A stretch of DNA of 64,000 nucleotides. Source: Sycobia sp. Sy_11 (Eukaryota > Arthropoda > Insecta > Hymenoptera > Epichrysomallidae). A model generated the notes under the pieces. It did not search any database and had not been told where the DNA came from. It saw only the letters and a list, made by a program, of their open reading frames with translations. The first letter of the stretch is position 1, and the number at the start of each line of letters is the position of its first letter. Below are positions 22,373 through 34,260 of this stretch, one piece after another. Both the position numbers and the translations under genes were made by a program. The stretch spans positions 1,162,501 to 1,226,500 of the forward strand of contig JACCIC010000064.1 in the NCBI GenBank assembly GCA_018907035.1, given 5' to 3'.

Positions 22373-22731
22373 TTTAAAATTGGTTTTTAGGTTTTGATAG
22401 CGCTTGACGCCGAATTTTCTCATTCAACTAATCGCCTTTCTGTCAATATCATTATTCCGATAAATTTCTGAATCTATTCTCGTGAGAGTAGTTTGCCAGT
22501 AAAATTACAGAAATATTTTTTGCTAGAAACGTATATATCGTCATAATTTAGATCGTACAATTATAACTAGACATTTATTCTTCAATTTGCCCTCGAAATC
22601 ACCTTGTTTGACCGTGAATGACCGTGATTATGAGCAGTTATGACCGATCAGACTCCAGAATTGGATGCAGCACATTTCAAAACCTGATAATAGATTTTAT
22701 TCCTATTTTACCGAACTAAAAATTTTTTATG

Positions 22732-22872
22732 ACCCTTCAGGGCCGAAGAGTTGATATATCGGCTCGTTCCATGATAGGACCATTGTACATAGTTGATCGT
22801 TGATACAAGATATGAATTTGGAGACTTTCAAAGGAGGTTTCAAAACCTGAAAACCCGGCCCTGAAAGGTTAA
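22732..22872. mobile_element. possible piggyBac-like MITE
   Basis: A segment of about 140 bp has inverted ends (left ACCCTTCAGGGCCG; right, reversed, AACCTTTCAGGGCCG). The right flank is TTAA, the piggyBac target, but the left flank ATGA is not. It has no coding potential of known type. Tentative. Confidence 0.3.
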
Positions 22873-23101
22873 GACTGAAAACAAAATGTCTTAAACATAC
22901 AATAGTTTTTAAATAAACAAATAAAACAATTTTTAAAAAGTAATAAATATAACTCAAATATGACAAGATATTGTAACCCGTGCCATAAAAGCAAGAAAAT
23001 AACCATTTTGTTATTTTCTTTTAAGTAATATGAAAAAAAAGTTCAATTGTGTTGTTAAATATTAATTATATTAATATCCTATAATATATTATATATTATA
23101 T

Positions 23102-24200
23102 TGTAACAGTGACGTGTCCCAGTGAAAGCTACTTCGTAGCTCCGGCTCAGCACGTCTCGGACCCTGGTCGCTCAGCACGTCACCAGGTTCTTTTGACTAA
23201 CATCAGAGCACGTTTGTTTTTATATTTATCGTTTCGTAAGTGTAACTGCCGCTTCAAACACCTCGGTTCCTGTCCGCTCAACACGCCATCAGGTTCGCTC
23301 AAGAAATGTTAAAGTTCCCTTTTTGTTTAAATTTTTATTTATATATTTTTTTTATTTTTGCGTTGCTAGTAGCGACTATACACTATACTTCAGCTTCAGC
23401 TTAACACGACTAATCCAAATTTGCTCCAGTGTACTGCTCGTTATTTAATTATATTTCTTTTGTCTCACTCAGCACGCCAGAGAATTGACATAGAAATCCC
23501 CCTTATAATTCTCTATTCTCACTTGGACAGGATCATTTATTTAATTTTAAAAATACCTTGTTATTTATATTTAAAAGTATCGGTTTATTATTTATAAGTT
23601 AAATTTAACCATAAATAAAAATATAATAAAAAAGTAAAAACTATACAAGAACTTAAGTTTTATTTTTTAAATCTAATTATAAAATCTAATTTATTTCGCT
23701 ATACACTTTTCCTTCGCCGTGTCCATTTCTCAATTCTGTGGACAAATAAAAAACTAAAAATATATATGAAATTTATTTTTATTTTTTTATTTTTTTCACA
23801 ATAAGTCTTATCTTATTTTTTTTTAATTTTCTAATTCGCAGCCTATATCAATTTAATCGCTTCGAAATTTTCTCCCGCGCGCCGACCGTGCCTGAGACTT
23901 GTCGCCCGCTATCGCACCGACGGCAGGTCCCCCTTGTGAAGCAGCTTTCAAGGCTGGCGGTACACTGAGATTTTGTAATCAGAGTGGCTCTAATTGAAAA
24001 CCGCAAGAGTTGTAGGTTCTCCACTCTCACACGTACGTTCCCCATTACTGCACCGCGCCGCGTTTTCCTGTACAGCGCCTTCGTTGCTTCGCTTGGCTTC
24101 GCGAATTGATTCGCAAATTTCGGCCAGCGTCGCCCGCCTCACCACTGAAGTGCTCGTTCTCTCCGCAGCTCTTACTTTTACACGGCTACGTACTTATTAC
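23102..24200. repeat. possible LTR-like block (TGTAACAG...TTATTACA)
   Basis: A region of about 1.1 kb begins TGTAACAGTGACG and ends TTATTACA inside AT-rich flanks. It contains several short repeats of the type CTCAGCACGYCA near 23150, 23180, 23275 and 23465, and a GC-rich right part (23870-24190). The ends would suit a retrovirus-type LTR, but no target duplication or partner copy was seen. It could equally be a mosaic of old elements. Confidence 0.3.
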
Positions 24201-24681
24201 ATATATTTAATATAATATAAATTTGTTCGCGCGCGATTCTTTTTCCTTTCTATTTTATGTATGCATTCGTCGTAATATATTATATGTTTATATTACATAT
24301 ATTGGACAACTCACATTGCCTAAAAGTTCTCTATATATTTTCCATTTATTTTATTTTTGTTAAGAGTGATTTTATTCAATTTCAAACAATCATAAACAAT
24401 TTACTTTAATAACCATCTACTAGTGTGAGTTCATTCATACATACAAAAATTAAATATTTTATTTTATTTTTATTGAATCCCCATAATTACAGATTAGTAA
24501 TGATCATGGACATATTTTATATTTATGAGTAATGAATATAAATAGAAACAAAATTATTTTATTCAATTTTATGTTTCAACATGTCCCTTATACTGGACTT
24601 TTGAATACCATTTATAAATATTGAATTTATTGAATTTATATTTATAATGTACATGAAAGTCCAATTGGTTTATAATTTTAG

Positions 24682-24854
24682 ATACTACGAGAGCTAAAAG
24701 AGTAAACGAAGTTGATGGAAAAGATTATCATTTCATAAAATCAAGGGAACAAATGGAGCAAGAGATACAAAACCATCATTTTATTGAAGCTGGACAATAT
24801 AATGACAATTTGTATGGAACTTCTATCAGTTCTGTGAAACGGGTCGCAGATCAG
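24682..24854 (+). CDS. dlg1: discs large (dlg1) exon: GUK core
   Basis: This 173-bp exon follows an acceptor ATTTTAG and ends CAG|GTATTG. Joined in phase to the preceding exon it gives H-TTRAKR, then EVDGKDYHF, a REQME segment, [15 protein letters not shown] and SVKRVADQ. These are the hallmark GUK residues of Dlg (family: [29 protein letters not shown]). The 173-bp size and the phases equal those I recall for MAGUK genes in other animals. It is an internal exon in an intron-dominated region, and the nearest neighbouring exons are about 11.4 kb upstream and 22.8 kb downstream. The reading frame is intact. P to A in TTRPKR is unusual. Confidence 0.92.
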
Positions 24855-27080
24855 GTATTGAAATTGTTGAGTATACGTACAAGACCTAAAATTTATTTAT
24901 AAAATATATGAACTCTATCTACTAAAAGTATTATGGAGAAAGCAAACTAGAAGACGTTTTGATATAGGAGTTGATATATAATATCGTTTGATTATGTATT
25001 TTCGCTGTATACATTATAAACTATATACTTTCATATATAGTATATTATACTTGCAGTCTCATTCAATACTTTTTTGTTCCCAATGCTACTTACTGCCTAA
25101 TCACATCTGCCAACACACAGGCACACGCGTGCGCGCACGCACGCACGCATACATACGCACAGAGATCTCTGTGATCCAACATTTTGGAACATACTATCTG
25201 TGGTCAACATTCCGTGTATACAGAAGGTGCTAAAAAACTTTTAGATCGACAGTATTGATTTCGTAAAGCAAAAAATAGTATGAAAAAATATTGCTCGATT
25301 ATCGCACCTGAGGTTAAAAATATCATTAAATCAGCACGATGTATTAAAATTTTTAATTGCCTCAATAAGCTTGGTGAATTTAGATACATTTGCAATATTA
25401 TGGGCAATTATTTTATAACTTAAAGAATACAGTACCATACCAATCAGGGCATTATTACACATGAAGTGACTGCAGATATACTACAAGGATCACTACTAGG
25501 ACTAGTACTTTGGAACAATAATGTATGATGACGTATAATATATGCCTTAACAAACAGATTCTAAAATTCTGGGTTTACTAAGGATACTGCTGTAGTTGTT
25601 ACTTCTAATGCGTAAATTGGTAATGTGATGAGCTAGATTTTCATTTAACACAATTACCTACTGGCTATAGCATAGATTTTATCATTATCATGTCCAACTG
25701 GATAACGATTGCACTTGCCCTGTGTATCCAAATATAGTTGAAAGTGTTGAACATATATGTAGATACTGTTAATGTGTCTCCAAACAATTACATATAATTA
25801 CTTAGAAATCTGTAAGAAATCTCACAATATCGGAAAATATAATCCCACTAATACTATAATCTATTAAAATAGCTATAAATTTAGGAAATTAGATAGCTAT
25901 ATAGCATAGTTTGCAGAGTAAGTAATAAAAATAGTTAAGATATAAAGAAAAAGCTAGCTGACTGCCTAAGCAACATTAAGTATTCAATAATCACAACTAG
26001 CGGTTAACAAAAAATAGAATACTCGATTAACTTAAAATAATATAAGAATACTTAGAACAAGATGGAATGTGCTCTATCCTGAATATCTAATCATCATGGT
26101 GTAGGGAGATGTAAGATTTTGCCCAGTATTCGAGTGTTGCCAATTTTCAAATTAGTAGCCCCTATTGAAGTAATGCCTACTGACAATTCCAGCAGAGTGC
26201 TGAATTCAAGAGGATCCCTGTGTAAAGTTTACTGAGACTACGCCTTAAAATATACACATACATACACGCGCGCGCGCCTGGAGGTCAGCACATATGTATA
26301 TATAGAATTTTCTTAAATCTTACCATGCGAACCGGTATTTCACATCGTCTTATACCATTGGACGTATTTAAAGAAATCTATTGGGTATACAAACAAGTTT
26401 CCAGCGTATTTTTCAAAAGAGTAAGATTTTATTATCCAAACATGATGACATATTGTTGGGGTATGGGTAACAAAGAAATAAGCAGAGTTATAAGTAAACG
26501 AACAGATCTTTATTAAACACGTCAACCCGGACTAAAATAACAGATCGAACTGAAGCGCGACGAGGCAACGCTGAGCTGTCGAGCAGCGCTCACACACTGA
26601 CATATATGCAGGGCCGCTAGTTTGGCTAAGTGCGTCAAGCTAACGTCTCTTCATACCAACACTCTCTCTCGGTAGCATAGACGCACTTTCGTGGATCCAT
26701 GCTCACTCTTACATTATGTGATTTATTTAACAATGTTTCAGATACACCATCGCACAGTTCCATTACATGTGTATATAAACAGACTGACAATGTGATTGTG
26801 ATGACAAAGTTAATCAAAGTTCCAAAAATGTACTTACAGTGTGTTACAATATGTTTTTCTGTGTATTATATTATCTGACAATAAATGGTATGCTGTTTTT
26901 GCTGAATCTTTTAATGCTGATTCTATTTCTGGAATAAAGGTAGATTCTTGACTGAATAAATATATATGTGAATTATATATGTTATCTATTTATGAGACCC
27001 AATCAGTATTGAATTTTATATTTCTCCCTCACTCTAGTTTTCTTCGTTATCATCGGAAAATTATAAGTAAAATTAGCAGT
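24855..27080. other. dlg1 intron sequence, no gene recognised
   Basis: AT-rich, with an (ACGC)n-type patch near 25120-25150, a CGCG run near 26268-26276, and a GC-richer piece at 26520-26640. That piece lies just 3' of the copia element (minus strand) and may belong to its 3' LTR. I could not match it to a 5' LTR near 33 kb. Confidence 0.45.
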
Positions 27081-28672
27081 TGAAAATCTCTTTAGTCAGC
27101 CTAACATGTGTATCCTATTTTAACCCTTTAATGAATATGTCCGCGAGCTATTCCGCGCTTCTAACTCATTTTATCTGTACGTAGTTCCTATTTACGCATT
27201 GTTTAATGTAGTGTTCTTTGCTCTCAGTCATGTGTCTAAGCCTACTGCTACCTTCGGTTTTCGCACATGCCTGACCTGCCTGGTTATCGCAATACAGTGT
27301 GATAGGGAAGAGGTCCCTTCGCAAAATTACTCTAATCGAGTTGTGTATCGACAGCAATTCCTGACAGGTGTTGCTCATGGCAACGTACTCCGCCTGACAC
27401 GTGGACAGAGCTACAATTGGCTGTTTTCGAGTCTTCCAGCCAATAATATCTCCATAGAGTTTAATCATATAACCGCACGTAGTAAGAGAGCCTTTGCAAT
27501 AGGAAAGGCTTGCGTCGGAATACACGGTCAAGTCGTCTCGTAGCCCTTTGAATATTAAGCCTAGATTTTTAGTGCCTGATAAGTATTGTATAACCCTCGT
27601 GACCATTTTCCATTCAAAGTCGGTGGGATTGATCTGATGCCTGCTTAGTACGTTTACCGCGTATACAATATCTGGCCTGGTTGCGTTAGCTAAATATAAC
27701 AGCGAGCCTATAGCTTCCCTATATAATGTATTAGATATCGCTCGGTTTTCTTCTCCCGTTTCTTCTCGATATTTTCTATCTACGTTCGTGACATCGTTCT
27801 GAGTGATAGGTGTACCTACGGCCCTGGTGTTAGCGAATCCGAATCATTTAATTAAGCTTTCTACAAATTTCGTTTGTAACAATTTCATAGTATTATTATT
27901 TGCATCCCGATCAATGCGGATTCCTAAGAACTCTTTCGGTTGTTCAAAGATTTTAATTTTGAATTCTCTACCTAGATTGTCTATTATGAGATTGATTTCT
28001 CGATTACTATTACACATTATTAATATATCGTCTACGTATAACAGCATCGCTATTACGCTATTTTCACTGAATTTAGTAAATAAGCACGAGTCGAGATCGC
28101 TATTCGAAAGGCCGTGTTTGTTAGCTGCTTCGGTAAATTTAATGTTCCACCTTTTGGGGCTGATTTTAATTCCATACAGTGATCGTTTCAGTTTTAAAAT
28201 ATTATTTTGAACCAGTTCGATGTTGTCTGTTAAACCCTCGGGAAATCTAAGGTATATATCTTCGTCTATGTTTCCGTATAAAAATGCTGTTTCTATGTCT
28301 AACTGTTTAAGTATAAGTCGTATTTATTTGTTATTGCGAGAAAGGCCCTTACGAGTGATAACCTAGATACTGGTGCATATGTTTCCCGGATGTCATATGT
28401 GTTTTTGTCCTTAAATCCTCTGATTACACTAACCTAGCTTTGAAAATTGTTTTATCGTCGTCTGTATATTTCTTCTTGAATACCCATCGCGAATCTAATA
28501 TATTTGGACTCGGGTTTTTCCGAAACATGTCGCTTTTTGTTATTTCTATGAGTACATCCTTTTCTGTTAGCGAGTTTAATTTGTTATCGACGGCTTGTTG
28601 CCAATTTACGCTATCTTGAGAACTGATTGCTTCCTTATATGTTTGGAGATCTCCGTTTATTTTTGCGAGCAA
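27080..28672 (-). pseudogene. copia reverse transcriptase and RNase H
   Basis: The RT begins with WQQAVDNKLNSLTEKDVL and LDSRWVFKKKY (28424-28672). After a frame change it continues through ETYAPVSRLS, LDIETAFLYGNIDEDIYL and SLYGIKISPKRWN, to LLYVDDILIMCNS with the catalytic YVDD (28047-27990). A stop follows FVESLIK. The same frame resumes with ANATRPDIVYAVNVLSRHQINP and the RNase H segment 27166-27606: VYSDAS, ALSTCQAEYVAMS and LYCDNQAG supply the acidic residues. The tail reads LADIFIKGL. One frameshift and at least two nonsense codons disable it. Confidence 0.85.
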
Positions 28673-29600
28673 CGTGTGATAATTTCCGAATTGTTATCTA
28701 ACCTATCTGTATCTAATGAGTATAGACTTTGGTTTCTTGTCCTTTTGGACATGCTACGCGTGACTCTATTTTCTGGCTTGTTTTTGTCTTTTTCTTGTCC
28801 GACATCTATATCTCCTTCTTGTTTAAAATTATTTTTATATGTTTGTTGTTCTACGAACCTAACATCCCTTGATTCAAAGATTCTTTTTTCTGCGGGTACG
28901 TATATGTTAGAACCGTTTGTGTTGTATCCTACCATGTACCCCCTAATTCCTGTCGTACCGAACTTAATCTCGTTCCCTCTCTGTTTCCCGACTATTGCTA
29001 CGCATCCAAAGCGTCTCCACCTGTTTGCCTCAATTTGGAATTTATGCGATAAAAGTTTAATCGGTATGTCGTAATTAATTGTTTTGTGTGGTGTACGATG
29101 GTAGATGTAATTTGCAGTTCTGACTGCTAGGTCCCATTGCGTGGGCGGCAATCCAGAGTCGTGCATCATTGCTCGTACTCTCATTTCTATGGTTCGGTTG
29201 AACCTTTCTGCTACACCATTGTGTTCAGGTGTATCTATGTACGCTGTATTGTAAGTACGTGTATTGTATGTATCTAGATACGCTAATTGAATTTCCGCAC
29301 CTAATTTGTCTAGCAGTTTTATAGTTTTTGATCCCATGAATTCAGTACCCTTGTCACATCGTAGATAACAAACTTTGTTAAGGTTATCGAGAATCTTACT
29401 AAAACTCCTCACTCCTCTCTCTAAATATTCTACGGTATCACATTTATGCCGCATTGGATAAGCTAATACAGCTCTACTGTAATCATATATTAAAACTAAG
29501 ATAAATTTGTATCCTTGAGGATGTTATTGCGGATTTATCGGACCCATCGTATCTGCATGTATCATTTCTAGCGGTTTGCTCTAGCTCGTTGCCTTGTTGT
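28657..29600 (-). pseudogene. copia integrase
   Basis: The 265-residue frame at 28657-29454 holds the integrase core: LRCDKGTEFMGSK with the second catalytic Asp, then TPEHNGVAERFNRTI with the catalytic Glu. The GKQRGNEIKFGTTGIRGYMVGY region and a basic tail follow. Upstream in another frame are IHADTMGPINPQ (first Asp) and GYKFILVLIYDYSRAVLAYPM (29460-29560), interrupted by a stop. The frame also shifts at the junction with the RT. All three DDE residues survive but in separate frames. Confidence 0.85.
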
Positions 29601-30180
29601 TTTAAAAGGCAGTCTCGTACTTTTACTTACTAAACACGTTTGGCAATTTGACACTTCTTGCAAATCCAGCTGTTTGGGCTTGTCTAGAATGTCTGAATTT
29701 CTTTTAAAGAATTTTATCATGTACTTTGTCGATGCGTGACCTAACCTCTGGTGCCACAGCATTATTTTGCTTGTGTTGTTCTGATTGCTTGTTTCCATTG
29801 CTCTACTCTTCAACTTTTCTAATTCTATTTCGACACCCAAGGTGCCTTCGTGCAGACAGTCTGCGAGTATAATTTCGGGAAGAGAACCAGCTATCGCGCT
29901 ATAAAATATATCGCGTTTTTCTTCGACTGACAGTTTACCGGATTTAGGTGCGTTTTCAAACGTTCTAACCTTGTCTTCGAAACGGTTCCAGAAATATGCC
30001 GCCTTTTCTTTATTCGGTACATATTTTAATTTATAAAGATCCTTTCTAACCCCGACACGCGTGATTCTACACTGGAGCCTCTTATATTCTTCAAGTTTGT
30101 TTAGAATTTTGCGCGGTGACTTTATCTCAACTATTCTCTGATAATACATTAAATCAATGTGGTTTATTATAATTTCACGA
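29568..30180 (-). pseudogene. copia gag C-terminal part fused to GAG-pre-integrase
   Basis: The frame carries the copia gag helical region (YKLKYVPNKEKAAYFWNRFED, EKRDIFYSAIAGSLPEI) and then runs directly into MLWHQRLGHASTKYMIKFF. This is the GAG-pre-integrase motif (HxxxGH) that normally follows the protease. A CQTCLVSKSTRLPF block completes the integrase zinc finger. The CCHC knuckle and the protease DSGA motif are absent, so an internal deletion of several hundred bp has joined gag to integrase. The 5' part of this gag lies beyond the PLE at 31777. Confidence 0.8.
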
Positions 30181-31763
30181 ATTAATAAATATTTTTTATT
30201 GGTCTTACAGTCCAATCAATTCAATCTAAAAATAAAATAAAATTAAATATAAAAATAAAAAATAAAAATAAAAATAAAAATTAAGTTAAAAATTAAATTA
30301 AAATTATAATGTCAGTCAGAATGTCCTTGTTTACATTCACCCCCGTAGACTAATCTGAAAATAAAATATTAGCTGAAAAAATTCTTTGTTAGTAAAGTGC
30401 AGTTTGACTGTCCCCAACACCCTTACCTAATTGAAGACTTGTCCAACGTTTCGAGCTCTGTACGGCTCCTCAGGAACTAATCTAAACCTCATATTCTAAT
30501 CTATATATACCCATCCCCACCACCAAATTTAGTAAATTAAATATAAATTCCCCCTCTACACAAATTGTCCAAAACCAATCAACTTAATAAGGAATGATAA
30601 ACACTGTCCAATCTACCAGACTCTAGCATTAAATTCACATTATTTCGATTCCTGGAAATGTGAATACATTCAAGACTCTCCCGTTTATACTTATTATTAA
30701 CACCATGTTCCAAAATATCCACATTCACAAAACGAAAAGAATGTAAAAACTTTAAACAATGCTCTTTTAAACCGAAAGTAATCTTTGAGCTACGTAAACT
30801 ATATTTATGCTCATAAATTCTCTTTTATAAACATCTACCTGTTTGTCCAACATAGTATTTATCACAATCCATGCAATTAATTTTGTAAACAACTCCTGAT
30901 TTTAAGCATAAATCATCCCTATCTTTGCAATTATTAAACAATCAACTCAAATTATTGCTATTTTTAAAGAAAATTTGAATGTTATATTTCCGAAAATTTC
31001 TTTTTATTTTTTCAGACAATCCTCGAACATATGGCAAGACAATAATTTTGCCTCCGTTAATGTCAATTCCTGCACTATGTCTATTTTCGGTATTATAAAT
31101 GTCAAAAAATCTCTCAGCAATTAATCTATTAATAAATTGAATTGGATAACCATTATTAATGAAAGTCTCTCTTACTATATGTAAATTATTTTGTCTAAAA
31201 TCTTTATGTGACAATTTAATTGCTCTGTCAATGACACCTTTTAATGCTCCAATTTTGTTTCCGAATTGGTGGTGTGAATTAAAATCTAAAAACCTACCTG
31301 ACCAAGTAGCGTTTCTGTACCAATTAAGTTTCACCTTATCATTACTACATCTAATGACATTAATGTCCAGACAACTTAACTGACTATTAACTTCAACCTC
31401 CCTTGTAAATTTAATTCTGTCATGTACAGAATTGAAAACATCCACAATTTCATCCACAAAAACTTCCGGAACAATTGTAAAGATATTATCAACATATCTC
31501 TTAAATATCATTGGTTCAAAAAGCAATTTTGACAAGGCTATACTTTCCAACTTTTCCATAACTAAATTAGCTATAACCGGTGACAAAGGCGACCCCATTG
31601 GACATCCGTATTTTTTTTTATTATTTATTTTTATTTTTTATTTTTATTTTTTATTTTAATTTTATTTTATTTTTAGATTGAATTGATTGAACTGTAAGAC
31701 CAATAAAAAAAATATTTATTAATTTGTATATGGGCAGTCGACAAAAGTACAATTCAATTGTTT
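30181..31763 (-). mobile_element. 5'-truncated Penelope-like element inserted in copia gag
   Basis: Perfect 13-bp repeats TATAATTTCACGA flank it (30168-30180 and 31764-31776). From the left on the minus strand: pLTR with intron and a deleted hammerhead, a broken GIY-YIG region (30600-30950), and an RT C-terminal frame (30942-31598, 218 residues). That frame holds MGSPLSPVIANLVMEKLE, RYVDNIFTIVPEVF (YVDN instead of YVDD), SCLDINVIRCSN, GRFLDFNSHHQFGNKIGALKGVIDRAIKLSHKDFR and IIVLPYVRGLSEKIKRNFRKYNI. RT is cut at the MGSP motif and followed by an inverted terminal segment (31611-31763). The insertion postdates the copia element. Confidence 0.88.
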
Positions 31764-31776
31764 TATAATTTCACGA

Positions 31777-33156
31777 GTTTTATGTTTATCGTTTTCAATT
31801 TTGCTTTCCGAATAACTAGTCATTTCGTAACAGTCTGTCTCTAGCACGTAGTCTAATTTTTTTGTCTTTAATTCTGACCTGAGATAATCTTTAAATATAG
31901 TAAAGCGCGTTTCGATTGTGAGTTTATATTTCCTAGTTGTTCCACTATCTTTACAAAGCATAACCTCTAGTCGTTCAATAAGTATGTCAATTTTGTCGTC
32001 TTTCTGTTTCTCTTTAATTTTCGATTCTACGAGTTTGTTAATTGTTCTTTCTATGTATTCTACAATTTGCAAATTATTATTCGGTGTTCATTCAAAGCTA
32101 TATGTTTCGCGACTATTCAATTCCCTTTCGCGACTGCAATCGAATTTCTCTCGATTATTTGCTTCCTTTTCATTTGAGTCTAATGCATCTGACTCGTTTT
32201 CAGGTTCAATAATAACGTGATATATTTGTCCCGACGTGTCTTTATTCAAAGCTTCTCTGTACGACTTATTGTCGCTTGATTTTACCGTTTGTCTTTCATC
32301 GCATCCTGACAAACATTCAGGTCTTTCTGCATCTGATTCTCTTTCTATATGTACATTTTGAAATAAAAATTTAATATTTTCATCATTTATTATACTTACG
32401 TCATCCCAGTTTTCCTCCTCATTGGGATAAGGGACTTCTGTCCCCTGAGAGATCAAGGGAACCTTTCTGTGTGCCCCATAGGGGAATGGGTTTACCTGAG
32501 CACATTTCTCCCGAATAATCATTGAGTTCTCAGACCCTTCGCTATTTTCCCGCTCTTGGGCCACAGTTCTTCTAATCTCTTCGCAGTCGCGGTCATGCGT
32601 GGGATCTTTTACGACCTACACGCTTTTGATTCTAGGCATCTCTCGGACCTCCTGGTCTTTGATTGCTGCCAGGTTTGAAGCGTGCAGGTACACGATCTCA
32701 GACAGCTGAGCAGCCATCCCTTGAATTAAATGTCTGTTCGCCTCTTTCTGTAGCCGGAAAAACTCGGCTCTCTTTCTTGGGCAGCCTCGATCTTGGCCTC
32801 TGTTACTCGGGTCTCGTTCTTTCTCTCCATATCCTCCAGAGCTTGGCACAAGTTCTCCCGGATACAGGGGCCTTGTATGAACTCTCTGGGAATTCTAACC
32901 TCAATTTGATATCTCGAGACCACTCATTCAAGAGCACCTCTTTCTCTCTGGCGGTTAAGGAATGGCCCACTCGAATAATCTTCTCATCGGAGAAATACAA
33001 ATAGACGCGCGAAGCGTCAGGTGCAGCCAGTGAAACATACACCTTTCTCCCGTTCGTCATCAGGTATAATCTTCTCTCAGACCATAGTCGAAGCAGTACG
33101 TCTGAGATCGTACCTCGGGCCTCTTCGCGACCTAAATAATAAAGAACGCAGAGCAT
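31777..33156 (-). pseudogene. copia gag N-terminal part with long uncharacterised extension
   Basis: The frames at 31777-32072, 32088-32564 and 32616-32849 are all in the same phase, separated only by single stop codons. They formed one ORF leading into gag (FTIFKDYLRSELKTKKLDYVL is the copia gag start block). The residues before it are acidic and low in known motifs. Two frameshifts upstream, the frame 32803-33156 (YLGREEARGTISDVLLRLW, LTAREKEVLLNEW) appears to be its start. I do not recognise this N-terminal domain. The 32.6-33.1 kb section is more GC-rich than the rest of the element, so a separate origin is possible. Confidence 0.55.
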
Positions 33157-33585
33157 TAAAGATGCCCATTATTATTTATCGCGTCGATAATTGATGTTGA
33201 CTAGAGGTTTTCTCTATATAGATCTGTTTGATTCGCAATGAATCCGCCACGTTAAAGGAATATTTAACGCAGCCCATCTATCTGCTCATACCCCCACTCG
33301 ATCTCGCATGACTACTTAAAAGTGCGCACTGGTCCGAGTTGCTGCCACCGATAACAGAACAAAGCTGTTAAAGGTCACGAAACAATCCTGTACAGGCCTG
33401 TACTTGTTCATGCAACACGCGACACGAAACAGCTATATACCTCCAAATCACCCTGGATCTTCCGAGAAAGTATCAGTCAATCACAGGAGTGAGAGGACCG
33501 CTCGCGAGGTCACAGTGTATGGCACAGGGCCAGCCTTCCATACACTATGCAGCTATAGATTATATAGACTGCATTGATCACACAT

Positions 33586-33589
33586 TCAT

Positions 33590-33634
<45 letters not shown>
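33586..33634. repeat. (CT)n microsatellite
   Basis: A nearly pure CT run. ORFs reading SLSLSL or ERERER across it are artefacts. Confidence 0.95.
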
Positions 33635-33637
<3 letters not shown>

Positions 33638-33733
33638 GTCTCGGTGACCCTCGCTCTTGCAACATCAATCATCCCGACATTCAGAGCATGCTTGCACCTG
33701 AACATCCACCCGTTTCTTCGGAGCCGCCGGTCC

Positions 33734-33935
33734 GAATTCTCCCAGTAAAAGTCGTCCTGGGATAACTGGACATCGTATTCGACCTTCCGAATACAAAACT
33801 CTCTATAGCAGTCGTCCCGAGACATTTTCTATATTCCCAACATGATACTCTCTATAAACATCGTCTCGAGACACTTGCACATCTTTTTTTACCGCTCGAA
33901 CTCGAAAGTACAATTTTCCTCATAGAAGCCGTATG
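33734..33935. repeat. minisatellite, about 55-bp units
   Basis: Three units (33734-33788, 33789-33843, 33844-33897) and a partial fourth share the pattern GAAT-C-AAA, CTCTATA-AAGTCGTCCCGAGACA, CTTG-ACATCGT. Divergence between units is moderate. The same unit type occurs in the opposite orientation at 56270-56545. It lies just upstream of a Helitron 3' end and may be internal Helitron sequence. Confidence 0.65.
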
Positions 33936-34004
33936 TAATATGCATATATGTGTGTATTAAATGCGGTTATATATTCTGTATATACAAACTGTATATAAAG
34001 AAAC

Positions 34005-34144
34005 GACGATAGGTAAATTACAGTCAATTATTTATAGTAATATAGGTTTATATATATAGAGTACTTTTTACGTAGATATTATTGAATTGCTTATGAAATC
34101 GGTTAAATTATTATCTCGGGCGAAGCCGAGACGGGGTATGCTAG
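34005..34144 (+). mobile_element. Helitron 3' terminus (plus strand)
   Basis: The element ends with the hairpin CTCGGGCGAAGCCGAG (34115-34130), a 10-nt spacer and CTAG (34141-34144), followed by T. The preceding 130 bp match the minus-strand copy at 4495-4645. The 5' TC end was not located; the minisatellite at 33734-33935 may lie inside the same element. No helicase is encoded. Confidence 0.72.
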
Positions 34145-34182
34145 TATACTATATATATACGCTGCATGCTGGACGCAAAGAT

Positions 34183-34231
<49 letters not shown>

Positions 34232-34260
34232 CATACATACATATATACATATATATATAG
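34183..34260. repeat. (CA)n(TA)n(CATA)n microsatellite
   Basis: A compound dinucleotide tract just beyond the Helitron end. Confidence 0.9.

Larger units (their letters stand above)
27080..33156 (-). mobile_element. Ty1/copia retrotransposon, split by a PLE insertion
   Basis: Minus-strand order is a gag with long N-terminal extension (33156 down to about 29800), GAG-pre-integrase and integrase (about 29770-28660), RT (28672-27700), and RNase H (27606-27080). Integrase before RT is the Ty1/copia arrangement. A PLE (30181-31763) with 13-bp duplications interrupts gag. The protease and zinc knuckle are missing between gag and GAG-pre-integrase. Multiple stops and frameshifts occur. A purine-rich GAGTGAGGGAGAAAT sequence (minus strand, near 27025-27040) could be the polypurine tract. 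LTRs were not confidently delimited. Confidence 0.85.

Noticed and set aside
26500..33600. Copia LTR pair
   Set aside because: Sequence on either side of the copia coding region (26500-27030 and 33160-33580) did not show matching direct repeats by eye.
33734..33935. CRISPR-like spacing of the 55-bp repeats
   Set aside because: Units are contiguous and degenerate without unique spacers, in a eukaryotic intron.
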